Positions 1-8,580 are shown, numbered from the stretch's first letter. The stretch is 64,000 nucleotides of DNA from Erysipelotrichales bacterium (GCA_910575705.1 CAJTFG010000001.1:434001-498000), one strand, 5' to 3'. Numbers and translations are program-made. The notes: a model not told the origin generated them from the letters alone.

Positions 1-719
1 CTCGCTTCATAGTCATCCGGCTGTGCGATTGCTTTACTGCCATACGCTATGCACGTTTTTAAAAGACCTTCTGCCATGCGATCCTGCATATAGCCTTCTT
101 CCTTAGAAAAATAAGCTTCTATTATATGACTCATAATATCCGCAGTACCGGCTGCTGTCTGATAAGCATTCACCGTAAACGTATACGTCGGATCCAATAT
201 GCTCGCCTTCGGCCGCATATCCGGATGCGCAAAGCCTTTTTTATCGTTTGTATCCATATTGGAAATAACCGCAGAACGTCCCATCTCGCTTCCGGTAGCT
301 GTCAATGTTAATACCGTAACGACCGGCAAAACACTTACGATGCGAGAAGGATCTATAAGCAGATCCCAAGCGTCTCCTTCATACGATACCGCCGCTGCGA
401 CTGCCTTGGCGCAGTCAATAGCAGAACCGCCGCCGACAGGGACGACGACTTCAACATCGTATTGACGGCAGATATCCACGCCTTTACGAACGCTTGTAAT
501 GCGCGGATTCGGCTCTACGCCGCTAAGTTCCCAAAAGGCGATTCCTTCCTTTTTCAATAGATCGCATATCGTATCATAAATCCCATTTCGCTTGATACTG
601 CCGCCGCCGTAAACAAGCAATACCCGCTTTCCATATTCGGTTATGATTTTCGGAAGATGACGAATTTGTCCCTTACCGAAATAAATGTCGGTAGGAATGG
701 AATATATAAAGTTTTCCAT
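1..719 (-). CDS. iron-containing alcohol dehydrogenase (C-terminal part outside window)
   Basis: Only the N-terminal ~239 residues are in the window. They show the group III (iron-dependent) alcohol dehydrogenase pattern: a dinucleotide-binding segment with GGGSIKRNG near residue 40, VGGGSAIDCAKA near residue 95, ATGSEMGRTAV near residue 140, and the start of the metal site, GTADIMSHIIEA, where Asp and His of D-x3-H are iron ligands in the family. It most resembles NAD(P)H-dependent butanol dehydrogenases (BdhA/YugJ type), so it probably interconverts an aldehyde and an alcohol in fermentation; the substrate cannot be read from sequence. The ATG shares its A with the stop codon of the upstream DUF951 gene (TAATG), implying translational coupling. 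Confidence 0.9.
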   Translation of the reverse strand, partial: MENFIYSIPTDIYFGKGQIRHLPKIITEYGKRVLLVYGGGSIKRNGIYDTICDLLKKEGIAFWELSGVEPNPRITSVRKGVDICRQYDVEVVVPVGGGSAIDCAKAVAAAVSYEGDAWDLLIDPSRIVSVLPVVTVLTLTATGSEMGRSAVISNMDTNDKKGFAHPDMRPKASILDPTYTFTVNAYQTAAGTADIMSHIIEAYFSKEEGYMQDRMAEGLLKTCIAYGSKAIAQPDDYEA

Positions 720-922
720 TATGCTTCCCCCTTATCTTCTGCTTTCTGTACAACCCTTTTCAGTTTTTTATCAAACTTCGAGCGCGGCATCAACACACTT
801 GTGCCGCATCCCTGACACTTGATTCGTATATCCGCACCCATACGGATGATCTCCCACTGCTTGGACTTATGACAAGGATGTTCCTTTTTCATCTCCACGA
901 TATCATGCAGATCATATTCCAT
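719..922 (-). CDS. DUF951 family small protein
   Basis: A 67-residue protein matching the DUF951 pattern: a YDLHDIVEMKKEHPC start, WEIIRMGADIRIKC in the middle, CQGCG, and MPRSKFDKKLK near the end. The three cysteines and one His could bind a metal, but the role of the family is unknown. In many Bacillota it sits beside housekeeping genes. Here its first codons overlap the end of folD and its stop overlaps the start of the alcohol dehydrogenase, so dtd-folD-DUF951-adh look like one transcription unit. Confidence 0.88.
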   Translation of the reverse strand: MEYDLHDIVEMKKEHPCHKSKQWEIIRMGADIRIKCQGCGTSVLMPRSKFDKKLKRVVQKAEDKGEA

Positions 923-1778
923 ATATATTCTCCCTTCGCTTATAAGACTCCATCGTATTTTCTAAAAGCATGGCAATGGTCATCGGACCGACACCCTTCG
1001 GTACCGGTGTAATATAGGAGACCATATCTTTTACATCTTCAAAATCAACATCTCCGCACAGCTTATTATGCTCATCGCGGTTTACTCCCACATCGATGAC
1101 GACCGCTCCCTTTTTTATCCATTCATGATTGATAAGACGCGGTTTCCCGACGGCAACTACGAGAATATCCCCACGCTTGGCCACTTCTTTGATATCCTTT
1201 GTTTGGGAATGGCATACCGTTACCGTAGCATTCTTATTTAACAACAGCTGGGCGACCGGTTTCCCGACGATATTGCTACGGCCGATAACGACTGCTTCTT
1301 TACCGCTTAAATCATCCAGACCGATCGTCTCCAACATATATATGATACCTTTCGGCGTACAAGGCAGATATACGGGATCCTGCATCATCATCCTGCCGAT
1401 ATTATACGGATGAAAACCATCGACATCTTTTTTCGGATCGATCGCTAATAAGATCTCGCGTTCCTGTAAATGCTTGGGAAGCGGCAGCTGTACCAGAATA
1501 CCGTCCACAGCAGCATCTTGATTCAATCTCTGTACTACATTCATCAATTCCGATTGTGTTGTCTGTTCCGGTAGATGGATGAGTTCGTGATCCATTCCAA
1601 TAGCGCTGCACGCCTTTTCTTTTCCTGTTACATAAGACAGGCTGGATGGATTATCGCCAACCAAAACAACGACCAGCTTCGGTATTCGTTTTTGCTGCAG
1701 ACGCAGCTGATCCAATTCTTTTTTCAAACCGTCTTTTACTGTTTGTGCAATTTCACTTCCGTATAATATTTCGCTCAT
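912..1778 (-). CDS. folD: bifunctional methylenetetrahydrofolate dehydrogenase / methenyltetrahydrofolate cyclohydrolase FolD
   Basis: FolD oxidises 5,10-methylene-THF to methenyl-THF and hydrolyses it to 10-formyl-THF, the one-carbon donor used by PurN and PurH encoded further along this window. Seen: YVTGKEKAC with the catalytic Lys, the QLPLPKHL motif, the PCTPKGI loop, the NADP-binding GRSNIVGKPVAQLL, and the C-terminal PVPKGVGPMTIAML signature. I chose the ATG at 1778 because AGGAG lies 8 nt upstream. The frame is open to an ATG at 1796, but that start overlaps the dtd stop and would place the ribosome site inside the gene. Length (~288 aa) is normal for the family. Confidence 0.96.
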   Translation of the reverse strand: MSEILYGSEIAQTVKDGLKKELDQLRLQQKRIPKLVVVLVGDNPSSLSYVTGKEKACSAIGMDHELIHLPEQTTQSELMNVVQRLNQDAAVDGILVQLPLPKHLQEREILLAIDPKKDVDGFHPYNIGRMMMQDPVYLPCTPKGIIYMLETIGLDDLSGKEAVVIGRSNIVGKPVAQLLLNKNATVTVCHSQTKDIKEVAKRGDILVVAVGKPRLINHEWIKKGAVVIDVGVNRDEHNKLCGDVDFEDVKDMVSYITPVPKGVGPMTIAMLLENTMESYKRRENIYGI

Positions 1779-1789
1779 ATATCGATCTC

Positions 1790-2239
1790 CTAACATCCTT
1801 CATTGCTGTCCAGTATGATCGTAACCGGACCGTCATTGAGTAATTCCACCTTCATATCTGCCCCAAAAATTCCTGTTTCTACATGTATGCCCATCGATTC
1901 TATCACTTGATTGAAGTATTCATATAAAGGCTTTGCCGTTTCCGGTCGTGCCGCATCCGTAAATCCCGGTCTTCTCCCTCGACGGCAATCAGCATACAGC
2001 GTAAACTGCGATATGGATAAGACTTCCCCTTGTACATCTTGCAGTCCCTTATTCATCTTTCCGTTTTCATCCTCGAATATGCGCAGTTCCGCACATTTTT
2101 TCGCCAGCTTTTCTGCTGTTTCCTTCGTATCGTCATGGGTAATTCCCACAAGCAGCACATATCCTTTGCGGATACGGCCGATGACATCCCCATCTACCTT
2201 TACTTGTGCATGCGCCGCTCTTTGAAGTACGATCCTCAT
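1790..2239 (-). CDS. dtd: D-aminoacyl-tRNA deacylase
   Basis: 149 residues, the usual size for bacterial DTD, which removes D-amino acids mischarged onto tRNA. Seen: N-terminal [17 protein letters not shown], the active-site [17 protein letters not shown] segment near residue 77, and the GPVTIILDS end with the Gly-cisPro element that gives D-amino-acid specificity. It is the first gene of the dtd-folD-DUF951-adh string. A typical partner is relA upstream, but here the upstream DNA is occupied by the repeat cassettes. Confidence 0.96.
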   Translation of the reverse strand: MRIVLQRAAHAQVKVDGDVIGRIRKGYVLLVGITHDDTKETAEKLAKKCAELRIFEDENGKMNKGLQDVQGEVLSISQFTLYADCRRGRRPGFTDAARPETAKPLYEYFNQVIESMGIHVETGIFGADMKVELLNDGPVTIILDSNEGC

Positions 2240-2367
2240 ACAAACACCTCATTCTAATGTACTTATAAGTATACACTATCCTAGAATTTCTACCAATATG
2301 TCATGGCAATAATTCATCAATTCTGTTATGCTTTCTAAAAGGTATTTCCATACAACAGCTTTCAGAG

Positions 2368-2667
2368 AGCACGATTTCGTATCGTCATGGCATTGTTGTA
2401 ACTCCAGGCGGAAGCTTGACAGGCAGCAGTGATGTTTCTTTTCGCTTTTCACGTTATGCATCAGATAAGCCAAATACATGGTATAGCATTCAATCATCCC
2501 CTCGCCATTTAGATGCGTTGGGAGCATATGCTGTTAGCTATCAAGGTAATATTTCATATGCATTGTCTCCGCATATTCATATGCAGCGTCCGGCTCTGTA
2601 TATAATCCATAGTAGGTATAATAAATAATTATAGTAAGCATTATAATTTCACATAGCATACAGAGGA
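2368..2667 (+). repeat. startless hypervariable cassette 1
   Basis: The frame starting at AGC 2368 reads STISYRHG... to a stop at 2626-2628 with no ATG near its 5' end. It begins with the family's shared GCACGATTTC (2369-2378) and carries the shared CAGCGTCCGGCTCTG (from 2584; QRPALY). A hairpin at 2627-2648 has 9-bp arms (AATTATAGT / ATTATAATT, one G-T pair) around the loop AAGC; 12 nt later comes CAGAGGA (2661-2667). The core contains an FRFSRY aromatic patch. No promoter or ribosome site is obvious. Function is unknown; I read it as a silent donor for a protein domain encoded elsewhere. Confidence 0.75.
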
Positions 2668-2780
2668 TCTTTCTTTTTTACCTGCATATTTTTATAAATT
2701 CTGTTATCGTTATTTTATAGGTAGGTTAAAATGAAATAGTGGATAAATTTTTATGCATAGGAAGACTGTGTTTAAAACTC

Positions 2781-3113
2781 GGACTGGGGTTCCATTATAA
2801 GGTGAGTTCGTTTCTAAGACAGCACGATTTCTGTCCATCATAAGATAAAAGTAATCCCTGCCGGAGGCAGTCAGCCGGCATCTGAGGACCGTACGTTTCG
2901 TTGGAAAAACATTTCGGCTGTACCATATGATGATTGCTGGTTTTCCGGCATTCTTTCAAGGAATCAAAGTATCGTGTCAAATCAAGAAGGCTCCGTACAT
3001 TTAAAACCGACCAATATTTTACCTTCCGCAACGAGTGACAAAGTTCAGCGTCCGGCTCTATATAGATTCGATAACTATAGTACGTATTCTAGTTGTATAT
3101 AAGATACAGAGGT
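2781..3113 (+). repeat. startless hypervariable cassette 2
   Basis: A 5' module (2781-2820) containing GGGGTTCCATTATAAGGTG precedes the frame at 2821, which reads STISVHHKIKV... and ends at 3100-3102. The frame is closed by a TAA two codons before STIS, so the 5' module is not coding in this frame. CAGCGTCCGGCTCTA begins at 3046. The hairpin is 3073-3094 (AACTATAGT / ATTCTAGTT, one mismatch and one G-T, loop ACGT), then 12 nt, then CAGAGGT at 3107. The core contains FRWKNI at the place where cassette 1 has FRFSRY. Its core does not align with the neighbours at DNA level. Confidence 0.74.
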
Positions 3114-3144
3114 TTTCATTTCCAGTATTTTCTAGCAAATATTC

Positions 3145-3513
3145 ATGAGTATCTGTTATCCTTTCTATAAAAGGCAGGTAAAAATGATAATGAGGTTAGG
3201 GTGTTCCTTTCTATGGTGCACGATTTCTGTATATAATAAGAAACCTGCATCAATATATGATGCTTGGGAAGGACCATATTTTGCACCGATGAATTGGAAT
3301 ATCCAAAGTGGGAAAGAACATGAATGGACTTGGTTATCATCACCAGACATGCAAAGAAAAAAAGAAGCGGTACATCTTGTAGAGTACGGAAATATTGATC
3401 AATCTGCGACATATTTTGTCCGTAATAATTGGTCATCGCTTAGTCAGCGTCCGGCTTTGTATCATGTCCATACATTGTAATAAGCATTACAATGCTGTAT
3501 AACTTACAAAGGA
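3145..3513 (+). repeat. hypervariable cassette 3 (open frame, possible fortuitous start)
   Basis: The frame is open from an ATG at 3145, but that ATG has no clear ribosome site. It reads ...LWCTISVYNKK... with GCACGATTTC at 3218-3227, and ends with SQRPALYHVHTL and a stop at 3478-3480. The hairpin 3473-3494 has a perfect 9-bp stem (CATTGTAAT / ATTACAATG, loop AAGC) that contains the stop codon; after 12 nt the end motif is CAAAGGA (3507-3513). The core has a FAPMNWNIQSG aromatic patch. Same architecture as the other cassettes, different core. Confidence 0.74.
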
Positions 3514-3516
3514 TAA

Positions 3517-3941
3517 GGTAAAGAAAAAGACGATGAAATTTTACTACAAAAGGAATCTTGTTTAACATCATCGGATTGGGGCTCCATTATATGGTGCACG
3601 ATTTCTGCAAGCAATAAATCTGTTCCTGTCCATACGACTTCCTGTACAACAGAAGCAGGAATGGATCCTGAATGGTGCAATGGAACCATGCTCCATGCCT
3701 TATCTTGGACAGCCCCTAGCGGTTTCATATTCGAAGAATACTGGACATCTACTAGCATTGTGCACTCATCATCGAGTTCTACTGTCATCGGTTCCTGGAC
3801 AATCGGCAACTCCGGTTATTTTCTTCCGCGTTTCGGAAGCGCAGTAAATGATATCGCCGTTATTTTCCGCTCACAGCGTCCGGCTCTGTTATTGTGAAAT
3901 GACGGCAGTAAGCATTGCCGTCTTATGTAAAATACAGAGGA
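3517..3941 (+). repeat. startless hypervariable cassette 4 (longest open frame)
   Basis: The frame opens at 3517, directly after the end motif of cassette 3, and runs without an ATG through a hydrophilic lead (GKEKDEILLQKES), then SSDWGSIIWCTISASN, to a stop at 3894-3896. The 5' module (3574-3594) and GCACGATTTC (3596-3605) match the family. CAGCGTCCGGCTCTG begins at 3874. The hairpin 3901-3922 is GC-rich (GACGGCAGT / ATTGCCGTC, loop AAGC), followed by 12 nt and CAGAGGA (3935-3941). It ends 2 bp short of the stop codon of the convergent DUF1848 gene. This copy may show best how the domain joins its parent protein. Confidence 0.75.
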
Positions 3942-3942
3942 A

Positions 3943-4872
3943 CTACAAGGATAACGTTTCCTGGCGCACCGTCTTTTCCTCTCGTATGTGAACCGTATCC
4001 TCTTTCGTTACATGCCCGATCAAAACAGAGGAGTAAGGATCATGCCGCTTCATACGTTCAATGATCTGTTTTTCATCGTAATTCGCATAGCAATACTTAC
4101 ATAAGTGCCTACAACAATTATAATCACCGATATCCACGGTCGGCAGACACGCACAGTTTTTCCGAACACCTTGTTTTTCATTCCCTGCCAGATTTCTCTG
4201 AAACAGTCTTGTCATATGCTGACGCTCAAAACAAGGCGTATTGAGAATGCCATATGCTTGAAGGTCGATTTGCTCCGCACATGTCTGCACGGGAATATGA
4301 TATCTTTTCGCGATTTCTCCGATATAAAAAGCGATTTCTTTCATTCGCTCTTCATTCATAGGATACAGCTGAATTTCTTCTTGATGCGCTCGCAGATTTT
4401 TATAATCATCCACAAACGACAAAATACATCCTGCAATATACCCTTGCAACTGCCGGCATAATCGCTCAAAAGCCTGTGCATGATATCGTACCGTATAACG
4501 TGCATTCAATAAAATAGGATCATATCTTACAAATATCCGCTCTTTTCCGATACGATCTGACAATTCCCTTACCGCACAGATGATCTTTTGTTTATCCGCC
4601 ACATACGGCTCCATATCGCTATGATACGGAGTAATCGTAATATGAAACATATAAGGGAAAGAGATCTCATGCAGACGAGAAAGCATCGGGATCGGATCTT
4701 TCGTACAAAAAGCAATGCCATCCACATTGCGCTCATTCAAATAAATGCGTGATATGCTATGGGGATCATACGGATTTCGCACATCCACATAGCCTTCTTT
4801 CAATCGCCGATAAAACCATTCACTGTAAAAAGCGGGGATATCACAGCGCCCGCTGGCTAATAAGATCATCAT
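3943..4872 (-). CDS. DUF1848 family protein with cysteine-rich C-terminus
   Basis: 309 residues matching DUF1848: SGRCDIPAFYSEWF near the N-terminus, VRNPYDPHSISR, DGIAFCTKDPIPML, FHITITPYHSDMEP, RIFVRYDPI and a C-terminal CRHLCKYCYANY. The cysteines of the last motif plus CACLPT resemble an Fe-S site, and the family is often compared with radical-SAM barrels such as spore photoproduct lyase, but no reaction is established. Two ATGs stand at the start (4872 and 4869) after AAGGCGGTG. The stop lies 2 bp from the end of cassette 4, so the cassette hairpin sits directly in its 3' flank. Confidence 0.82.
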   Translation of the reverse strand: MMILLASGRCDIPAFYSEWFYRRLKEGYVDVRNPYDPHSISRIYLNERNVDGIAFCTKDPIPMLSRLHEISFPYMFHITITPYHSDMEPYVADKQKIICAVRELSDRIGKERIFVRYDPILLNARYTVRYHAQAFERLCRQLQGYIAGCILSFVDDYKNLRAHQEEIQLYPMNEERMKEIAFYIGEIAKRYHIPVQTCAEQIDLQAYGILNTPCFERQHMTRLFQRNLAGNEKQGVRKNCACLPTVDIGDYNCCRHLCKYCYANYDEKQIIERMKRHDPYSSVLIGHVTKEDTVHIREEKTVRQETLSL

Positions 4873-4893
4873 TTCACCGCCTTATTCACAACC

Positions 4894-4922
4894 AAAAGAA
4901 AGCCCTCCTGGACTTTCTTTTA
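4894..4922 (-). terminator. intrinsic terminator after the pheA operon
   Basis: On the minus strand, AAAGAAAGTCC pairs with GGGCTTTCTTTT around a short AGGA loop and is followed by U-rich sequence. It overlaps the stop of the PP2C-like gene and separates it from the DUF1848 gene. Confidence 0.6.
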
Positions 4923-5795
4923 TTTAGAATTCATACCGATCCGCATCGATGTATCCACATCAAAACAGATCATCGTCGACTGACCGGATAATTCCTTCTG
5001 CAAGGAACGCGCCATCATGATATCATCCGGCTGTTTTTCCAACAGCTGATTATATTCTTCTACAAGTTTCGCATTTCTTGTTTTTTCTAAATACGTATAC
5101 AGATTTTTCATCACTCTCTCATGCAGGTAATACTGAGCAAACCCGTTGCATATCAGATAAATCTGATGGATGCGTTCCAGAGGAATGACACCGGTAATCG
5201 CATGATCCGCCGCAGCGGCATCTTCTCCTAATACGTAAAACCCATCGCTCACATTTCTGCGCAGACGATTTTCCACCAGCATCTGATTCATAAACTCTTT
5301 CATCTGATACAGCGGCATACGCTTCTTTCGGCGTGCCTGTTCCGATATTTTCAAAAGTTTGCCATCCAACTGCTGAAGGCGCAGATCGCTTAACGTAATG
5401 ATATTGCCGTCCTTATAATGCAAGACGACCTCACAGTTGCCTAAGATAAAATAGGATAGCTTGCCATCTTCTGCCTTTAATACGGCACAGGACGCGGAAG
5501 GCATATTCATATCACAAAGATCACCGTAGCCATCAAAGCTTTGAAACTCTCTTTGCGCCATGATCATCGCCTGTTTCATCAACTCGCTGATTTCTGTCTG
5601 ATATCCCAAATGCTGTTTTAGAAACGCAGATATCCGGTCTACAAACCAATGCGCATCGCTGATCGCATCACTGATATGTGCAGGAAATAACCCATCCGCA
5701 CCGTCTAAGATCCACGCATATGTGTTTTTTACGCTGAACATATCGATGTTTCCCTTATTAGCAGGGTTGGAATGATAAGATATGTTTGTGAACAT
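4920..5795 (-). CDS. PP2C-like protein phosphatase domain protein, probably divergent
   Basis: 291 residues with a weak PPM/PP2C layout: NKGNIDMFSVKN near residue 14, where the family has an NED motif; DGADGLFPAHI near residue 32, where the family has DGMGG; LGNCEVVLHYKDG near residue 120, for the GDSR strand; and GVIPLERIHQIYLICNGF in place of the family's DGL segment. Several metal-binding acids are not in their usual form, so activity is uncertain. No membrane segment is visible. It follows the aminotransferase by 3 nt and pheA before it, so it is co-transcribed with aromatic amino acid genes, which does not by itself suggest a role. Confidence 0.55.
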   Translation of the reverse strand: MFTNISYHSNPANKGNIDMFSVKNTYAWILDGADGLFPAHISDAISDAHWFVDRISAFLKQHLGYQTEISELMKQAMIMAQREFQSFDGYGDLCDMNMPSASCAVLKAEDGKLSYFILGNCEVVLHYKDGNIITLSDLRLQQLDGKLLKISEQARRKKRMPLYQMKEFMNQMLVENRLRRNVSDGFYVLGEDAAAADHAITGVIPLERIHQIYLICNGFAQYYLHERVMKNLYTYLEKTRNAKLVEEYNQLLEKQPDDIMMARSLQKELSGQSTMICFDVDTSMRIGMNSK

Positions 5796-5798
5796 GAA

Positions 5799-7034
5799 TC
5801 ACTTCGATCCTTCCAAAATATCTTTCATTCGTTTTGCCAATCCATAACAGCTGGCAATCGGTAAGGAACATACCGCCACACGGATCCCTTTGTTTACCTT
5901 TACCGTAAAAATCAAATGATCCATCAATGCTTCATGATAACGATCGCGAAGCGCGTTATCCTCTACACGTACCGTCACAAAAAAACCTTCTTTATATGGA
6001 TAGATCGGCAGCCCGCAGGCATTTGCTTCTCGTACAAAAATATCACTACGTTGCTTCAGATGATCGATATGCTGCTGCTTTTCTCTTTCATATTCTTCGC
6101 GATGCACCGTTGTAACGGCGGTAAAATTATCCATGGCGGCATTGGGGATATTGCTCCAAGTTGCCCGCGCAGTCTTTTCAAAAACGACCTCCACACTGCG
6201 TACAGCTTCCGCCTGCTTTGCCAACAGCACTGCCGCACCGCAGCGAAGACCGTATGACGTCAGCGTTTTAGAACAGCTGAATGCGATGACTGCCATAACG
6301 GAATCACTGATATCATTAAAGCATTCCAAATAACAGCGAGAGTTTCCAAGGTCATAGGAATAATCGATATACGCAATATCATTTAACAATACGACCGGCA
6401 CCTTTTCTCCGCATTCATTCAAAAAAGCGACGATCTCTTTCCATTCTTCTATCGTCAGAGAATATCCTGTCGGATTGTGACAAGGATCGTTAATCACGAC
6501 CAACAGCTTATCCTGCTTCTCGATCGTTTCCCGACATGCCTGTTTAAAAGATTCCATATGGAAGTGATCTCCATCAAACAGCGTATACTTCCGCACTTCC
6601 AAATTATGCATCGATGCCATCAATGCATAGGAACCCCATGCGATATCCGGTAAGACTACCGTTTGATGCATATCCAAAATATCTTCAAACGTGATCGCTA
6701 CCGCACCGCTTCCTCCCGGTGTTGCGATAACGCTGTGTGCCAATGTCAGGTTAACATCCTGGCATACCCACTCATACACCTGCTGACGAAAGGATGCGTT
6801 TCCCGTAAAGCTATCCGCATACTTCGCTTTTTGCTCCTTAGCGATCTGATCATATGGCTGAAATACCGAAGTAAAGGCTACGAGCTTTCCTTCTTCATCA
6901 TATAAAGAACCGATCGTCGCATCAACCACATGCTCTGCCCCATGCACTGCTTTTGCCTCTTTTGCTTTGTTCACGATCGCAAATACGGTATCTTCGATCG
7001 GCGTCGTATTGACTTCCTTTTTCACAAAACTCAT
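5799..7034 (-). CDS. PLP-dependent class I/II aminotransferase
   Basis: 411 residues, fold-type I aminotransferase. Seen: GGSGAVAITFED for cofactor phosphate binding, VINDPCHNPTGYSL with the NPTG motif, LNDIAYIDYSYD with the PLP-ring Asp and Tyr, SCSKTLTSYGLRCGA with the Schiff-base Lys, and an Arg near the C-terminus (GIRVAVCSLP) for substrate carboxylate. Its ATG overlaps the end of pheA by 4 nt. Inferred role: transamination of phenylpyruvate and/or 4-hydroxyphenylpyruvate to Phe and Tyr, based on this coupling. An aspartate aminotransferase role is possible, since family members are promiscuous. Confidence 0.85.
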   Translation of the reverse strand: MSFVKKEVNTTPIEDTVFAIVNKAKEAKAVHGAEHVVDATIGSLYDEEGKLVAFTSVFQPYDQIAKEQKAKYADSFTGNASFRQQVYEWVCQDVNLTLAHSVIATPGGSGAVAITFEDILDMHQTVVLPDIAWGSYALMASMHNLEVRKYTLFDGDHFHMESFKQACRETIEKQDKLLVVINDPCHNPTGYSLTIEEWKEIVAFLNECGEKVPVVLLNDIAYIDYSYDLGNSRCYLECFNDISDSVMAVIAFSCSKTLTSYGLRCGAAVLLAKQAEAVRSVEVVFEKTARATWSNIPNAAMDNFTAVTTVHREEYEREKQQHIDHLKQRSDIFVREANACGLPIYPYKEGFFVTVRVEDNALRDRYHEALMDHLIFTVKVNKGIRVAVCSLPIASCYGLAKRMKDILEGSK

Positions 7035-8116
7035 ATATCATCCCTGCTTTCTTTATCATAACAGCCTAACAATCTCACTTCTTCGCATACTTCTTTCAAA
7101 TCTTTCAACAGCCGGCATTCTTTTTCCGCAAACGGATTTCCTACGATCTCGACATAGAAATAATATTTCCATGGCTGTTTTTTCAATGATCTCGACTTAA
7201 TGCTTTCCATGTTGAAACTGCCTTCCGCAATGATCTGTATGACGCTGGCAAGGCTCCCGGCGCTGTGCGGTAAGGTAAACAGCAGATTAAACCGATTTCC
7301 TTTGTTTCGTATTTCCTTGGAAATAACGATAAATCGCGTGGTATTGTCCTCGCTCGTCTGGATGTCTTCTTCCAAGATCTCCAAACCGAACAGTTCCGCT
7401 GTCTCTTTTGATGCGATCGCCGCTTTGGTCTTATCATTCTGCTGAGCAACATACTGCGCTGCCAATGCGGTATTCGGATACGAAACGGTTTCGATATCAC
7501 GTCCTCTTAAAAATTGATAGCACTGTGAGATTGCCTGATCCTTGGAATATATCTGCCGGATATCTTTCAGTGAAGATCCCTTGATCCCCAAAAGATTCTG
7601 ACGAATCGGCATATCATACAACGATGTGATATGCACATCATATTCCAATAAAAGATCCAGCACTTCCCCTACTTCACCGGTATAGGAGTTCTCAAACGGA
7701 ATGATGCCATAACGTATCTCATCATTGACCACCGCTTGAAAGATATCTTCAAATCCGGGATATGCCTGCTGCACCGCATCCGGAAATAACCGCTTTGCGG
7801 CCAAGTTGGAAAAAGCGCCGGCCGTTCCCGCATATCCTACGATGTCATGATACAAGACGGACTTCTGATAGCTTCTGGAAATACGCATAACATCACGTAT
7901 AAACATATGATAAAACTCTTTATAAGTTTCATCTTTTAATTTCGCCGTATTCTTGGCGATGACTTCCTCTTCCCGGGAAGCATCCAGCACCGGCATGCCA
8001 TGTTGTTTTTTAAAAGCGATGACGCTTTCTACTGCCTGCATGCGTTTTTGAAACAGCTCTGCCATCTGTTCATCGATTTCATTGATCTGTTCTCTTGCCT
8101 TCTGCAATTCATCCAT
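7031..8116 (-). CDS. pheA: bifunctional chorismate mutase / prephenate dehydratase (P-protein)
   Basis: 361 residues in three parts: an AroQ-type chorismate mutase (about 1-85, with INEIDEQMAELFQKRM and the Arg/Lys/Glu residues of the helical active site), prephenate dehydratase (about 95-270, GYAGTAGAFSNLAAKRLF, GIIPFENSYTGEV and the TRF triad in EDNTTRFIVIS), and a C-terminal ACT domain for Phe feedback (about 280-355, LPHSAGSLASVIQII and ESIKSR). It converts chorismate to phenylpyruvate. It is transcribed divergently from the aroB operon, with a toxin-antitoxin-like locus and the aro leader in between. Confidence 0.96.
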   Translation of the reverse strand: MDELQKAREQINEIDEQMAELFQKRMQAVESVIAFKKQHGMPVLDASREEEVIAKNTAKLKDETYKEFYHMFIRDVMRISRSYQKSVLYHDIVGYAGTAGAFSNLAAKRLFPDAVQQAYPGFEDIFQAVVNDEIRYGIIPFENSYTGEVGEVLDLLLEYDVHITSLYDMPIRQNLLGIKGSSLKDIRQIYSKDQAISQCYQFLRGRDIETVSYPNTALAAQYVAQQNDKTKAAIASKETAELFGLEILEEDIQTSEDNTTRFIVISKEIRNKGNRFNLLFTLPHSAGSLASVIQIIAEGSFNMESIKSRSLKKQPWKYYFYVEIVGNPFAEKECRLLKDLKEVCEEVRLLGCYDKESRDDI

Positions 8117-8143
8117 CGTATCACCTACTGTCCATTATCAAAT

Positions 8144-8149
8144 ATTATA
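8144..8149 (-). promoter_or_regulatory. -10 box for pheA
   Basis: TATAAT on the minus strand lies 27 nt before the pheA ATG. A convincing -35 box at 17 nt is not visible, so only the -10 is called. Confidence 0.4.
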
Positions 8150-8196
8150 CAATATTTCTAACCGTTTGTACTATTCATTTGTTTCGATTATCGGGA

Positions 8197-8224
8197 TTGC
8201 ATATGATTCATAATTCGATATAAT
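8197..8224 (+). promoter_or_regulatory. promoter of antitoxin-like RNA 1
   Basis: TTGCAT (8197-8202), a 16-bp spacer and TATAAT (8219-8224). The same arrangement with a 16-bp spacer occurs at the second locus. Confidence 0.7.
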
Positions 8225-8230
8225 AATAGT

Positions 8231-8290
8231 GTCAGACTATGAACAGGCAGAGATGTCTGAAAAGGGACGAGAGTTCGCTCGTCCCTTTTA
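8231..8290 (+). ncRNA. antitoxin-like small RNA 1 with its intrinsic terminator
   Basis: Predicted transcript of about 60 nt from a TATAAT promoter to a strong hairpin at 8260-8289 (AAAAGGGACGAG / CTCGTCCCTTTT) that is symmetric enough to work for both strands. It converges on the toxin ORF. TCAGACTATGA occurs at 8232-8242 inside the RNA and again at 8303-8313 on the toxin side of the hairpin. The toxin mRNA therefore carries the complement of the second copy, which can pair with the first. This is the geometry known for the par/Fst type I system. Its 3' half is clearly similar to the RNA at 30796. Confidence 0.68.
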
Positions 8291-8367
8291 AAATGAGAAG
8301 GTTCAGACTATGATGATCATCAGCCCTGGATGATACACAAAGGGCACCCTCCCATAGATTCCGTTTA

Positions 8368-8430
8368 TTACCGCTTAAGCAGTACGCAAAGCAGCGCCAG
8401 AATCACACAGAGTAACGTGATGTATTCCAT
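8368..8430 (-). CDS. 20-aa hydrophobic peptide, type I toxin-like
   Basis: Encodes MEYITLLCVILALLCVLLKR: a single membrane-spanning helix with a basic end, as in TxpA/holin-like type I toxins. A strong site (GGAGG, 4 nt before the ATG) precedes it. Its start overlaps, in another frame, the leader ORF at 8403-8468. A paralogue (MEYLIMLYIILV...) lies at 30920 and a more distant one at 48499. Toxicity is inferred from size, hydrophobicity, the convergent RNA and paralogy; it is not shown. Confidence 0.68.
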   Translation of the reverse strand: MEYITLLCVILALLCVLLKR

Positions 8431-8468
8431 GAGCCTCCTATCCCATCTGAACATTTGATATCGTTCAT
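8403..8468 (-). CDS. leader ORF overlapping toxin-like peptide 1
   Basis: A 21-codon frame (MNDIKCSDGIGGSW...) with AGGAGG 6 nt before its ATG. It covers the ribosome site and start of the 20-aa peptide in a different frame. Leader ORFs with the same overlap occur at the other two loci, so this one probably controls toxin translation by coupling or by ribosome occlusion. The peptide sequences are not conserved, which suggests the act of translation matters rather than the product. Confidence 0.55.
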   Translation of the reverse strand: MNDIKCSDGIGGSWNTSRYSV

Positions 8469-8530
8469 AGGCAACCTCCTCATATATCTATTACACATCG
8501 TTTATCAAAACTCCTAAAAAAAAGAAAAAC

Positions 8531-8559
8531 TTGCAAATTCAAAAAAATTATATTATCAT
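8531..8559 (+). promoter_or_regulatory. promoter of the aro operon leader
   Basis: TTGCAA (8531-8536), 17 bp, TATCAT (8554-8559); an overlapping TATTAT at 8551 is an alternative -10. The transcript would start just before the leader peptide's ribosome site. Confidence 0.5.
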
Positions 8560-8580
8560 ATGGATAATTGGAGGAAGTTT

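Noticed and set aside
2627-2667. Cassette hairpins as intrinsic terminators
   Set aside because: None is followed by a T run, and several stems are too AT-rich; the conserved feature downstream is CAGAGGA at 12 nt instead.
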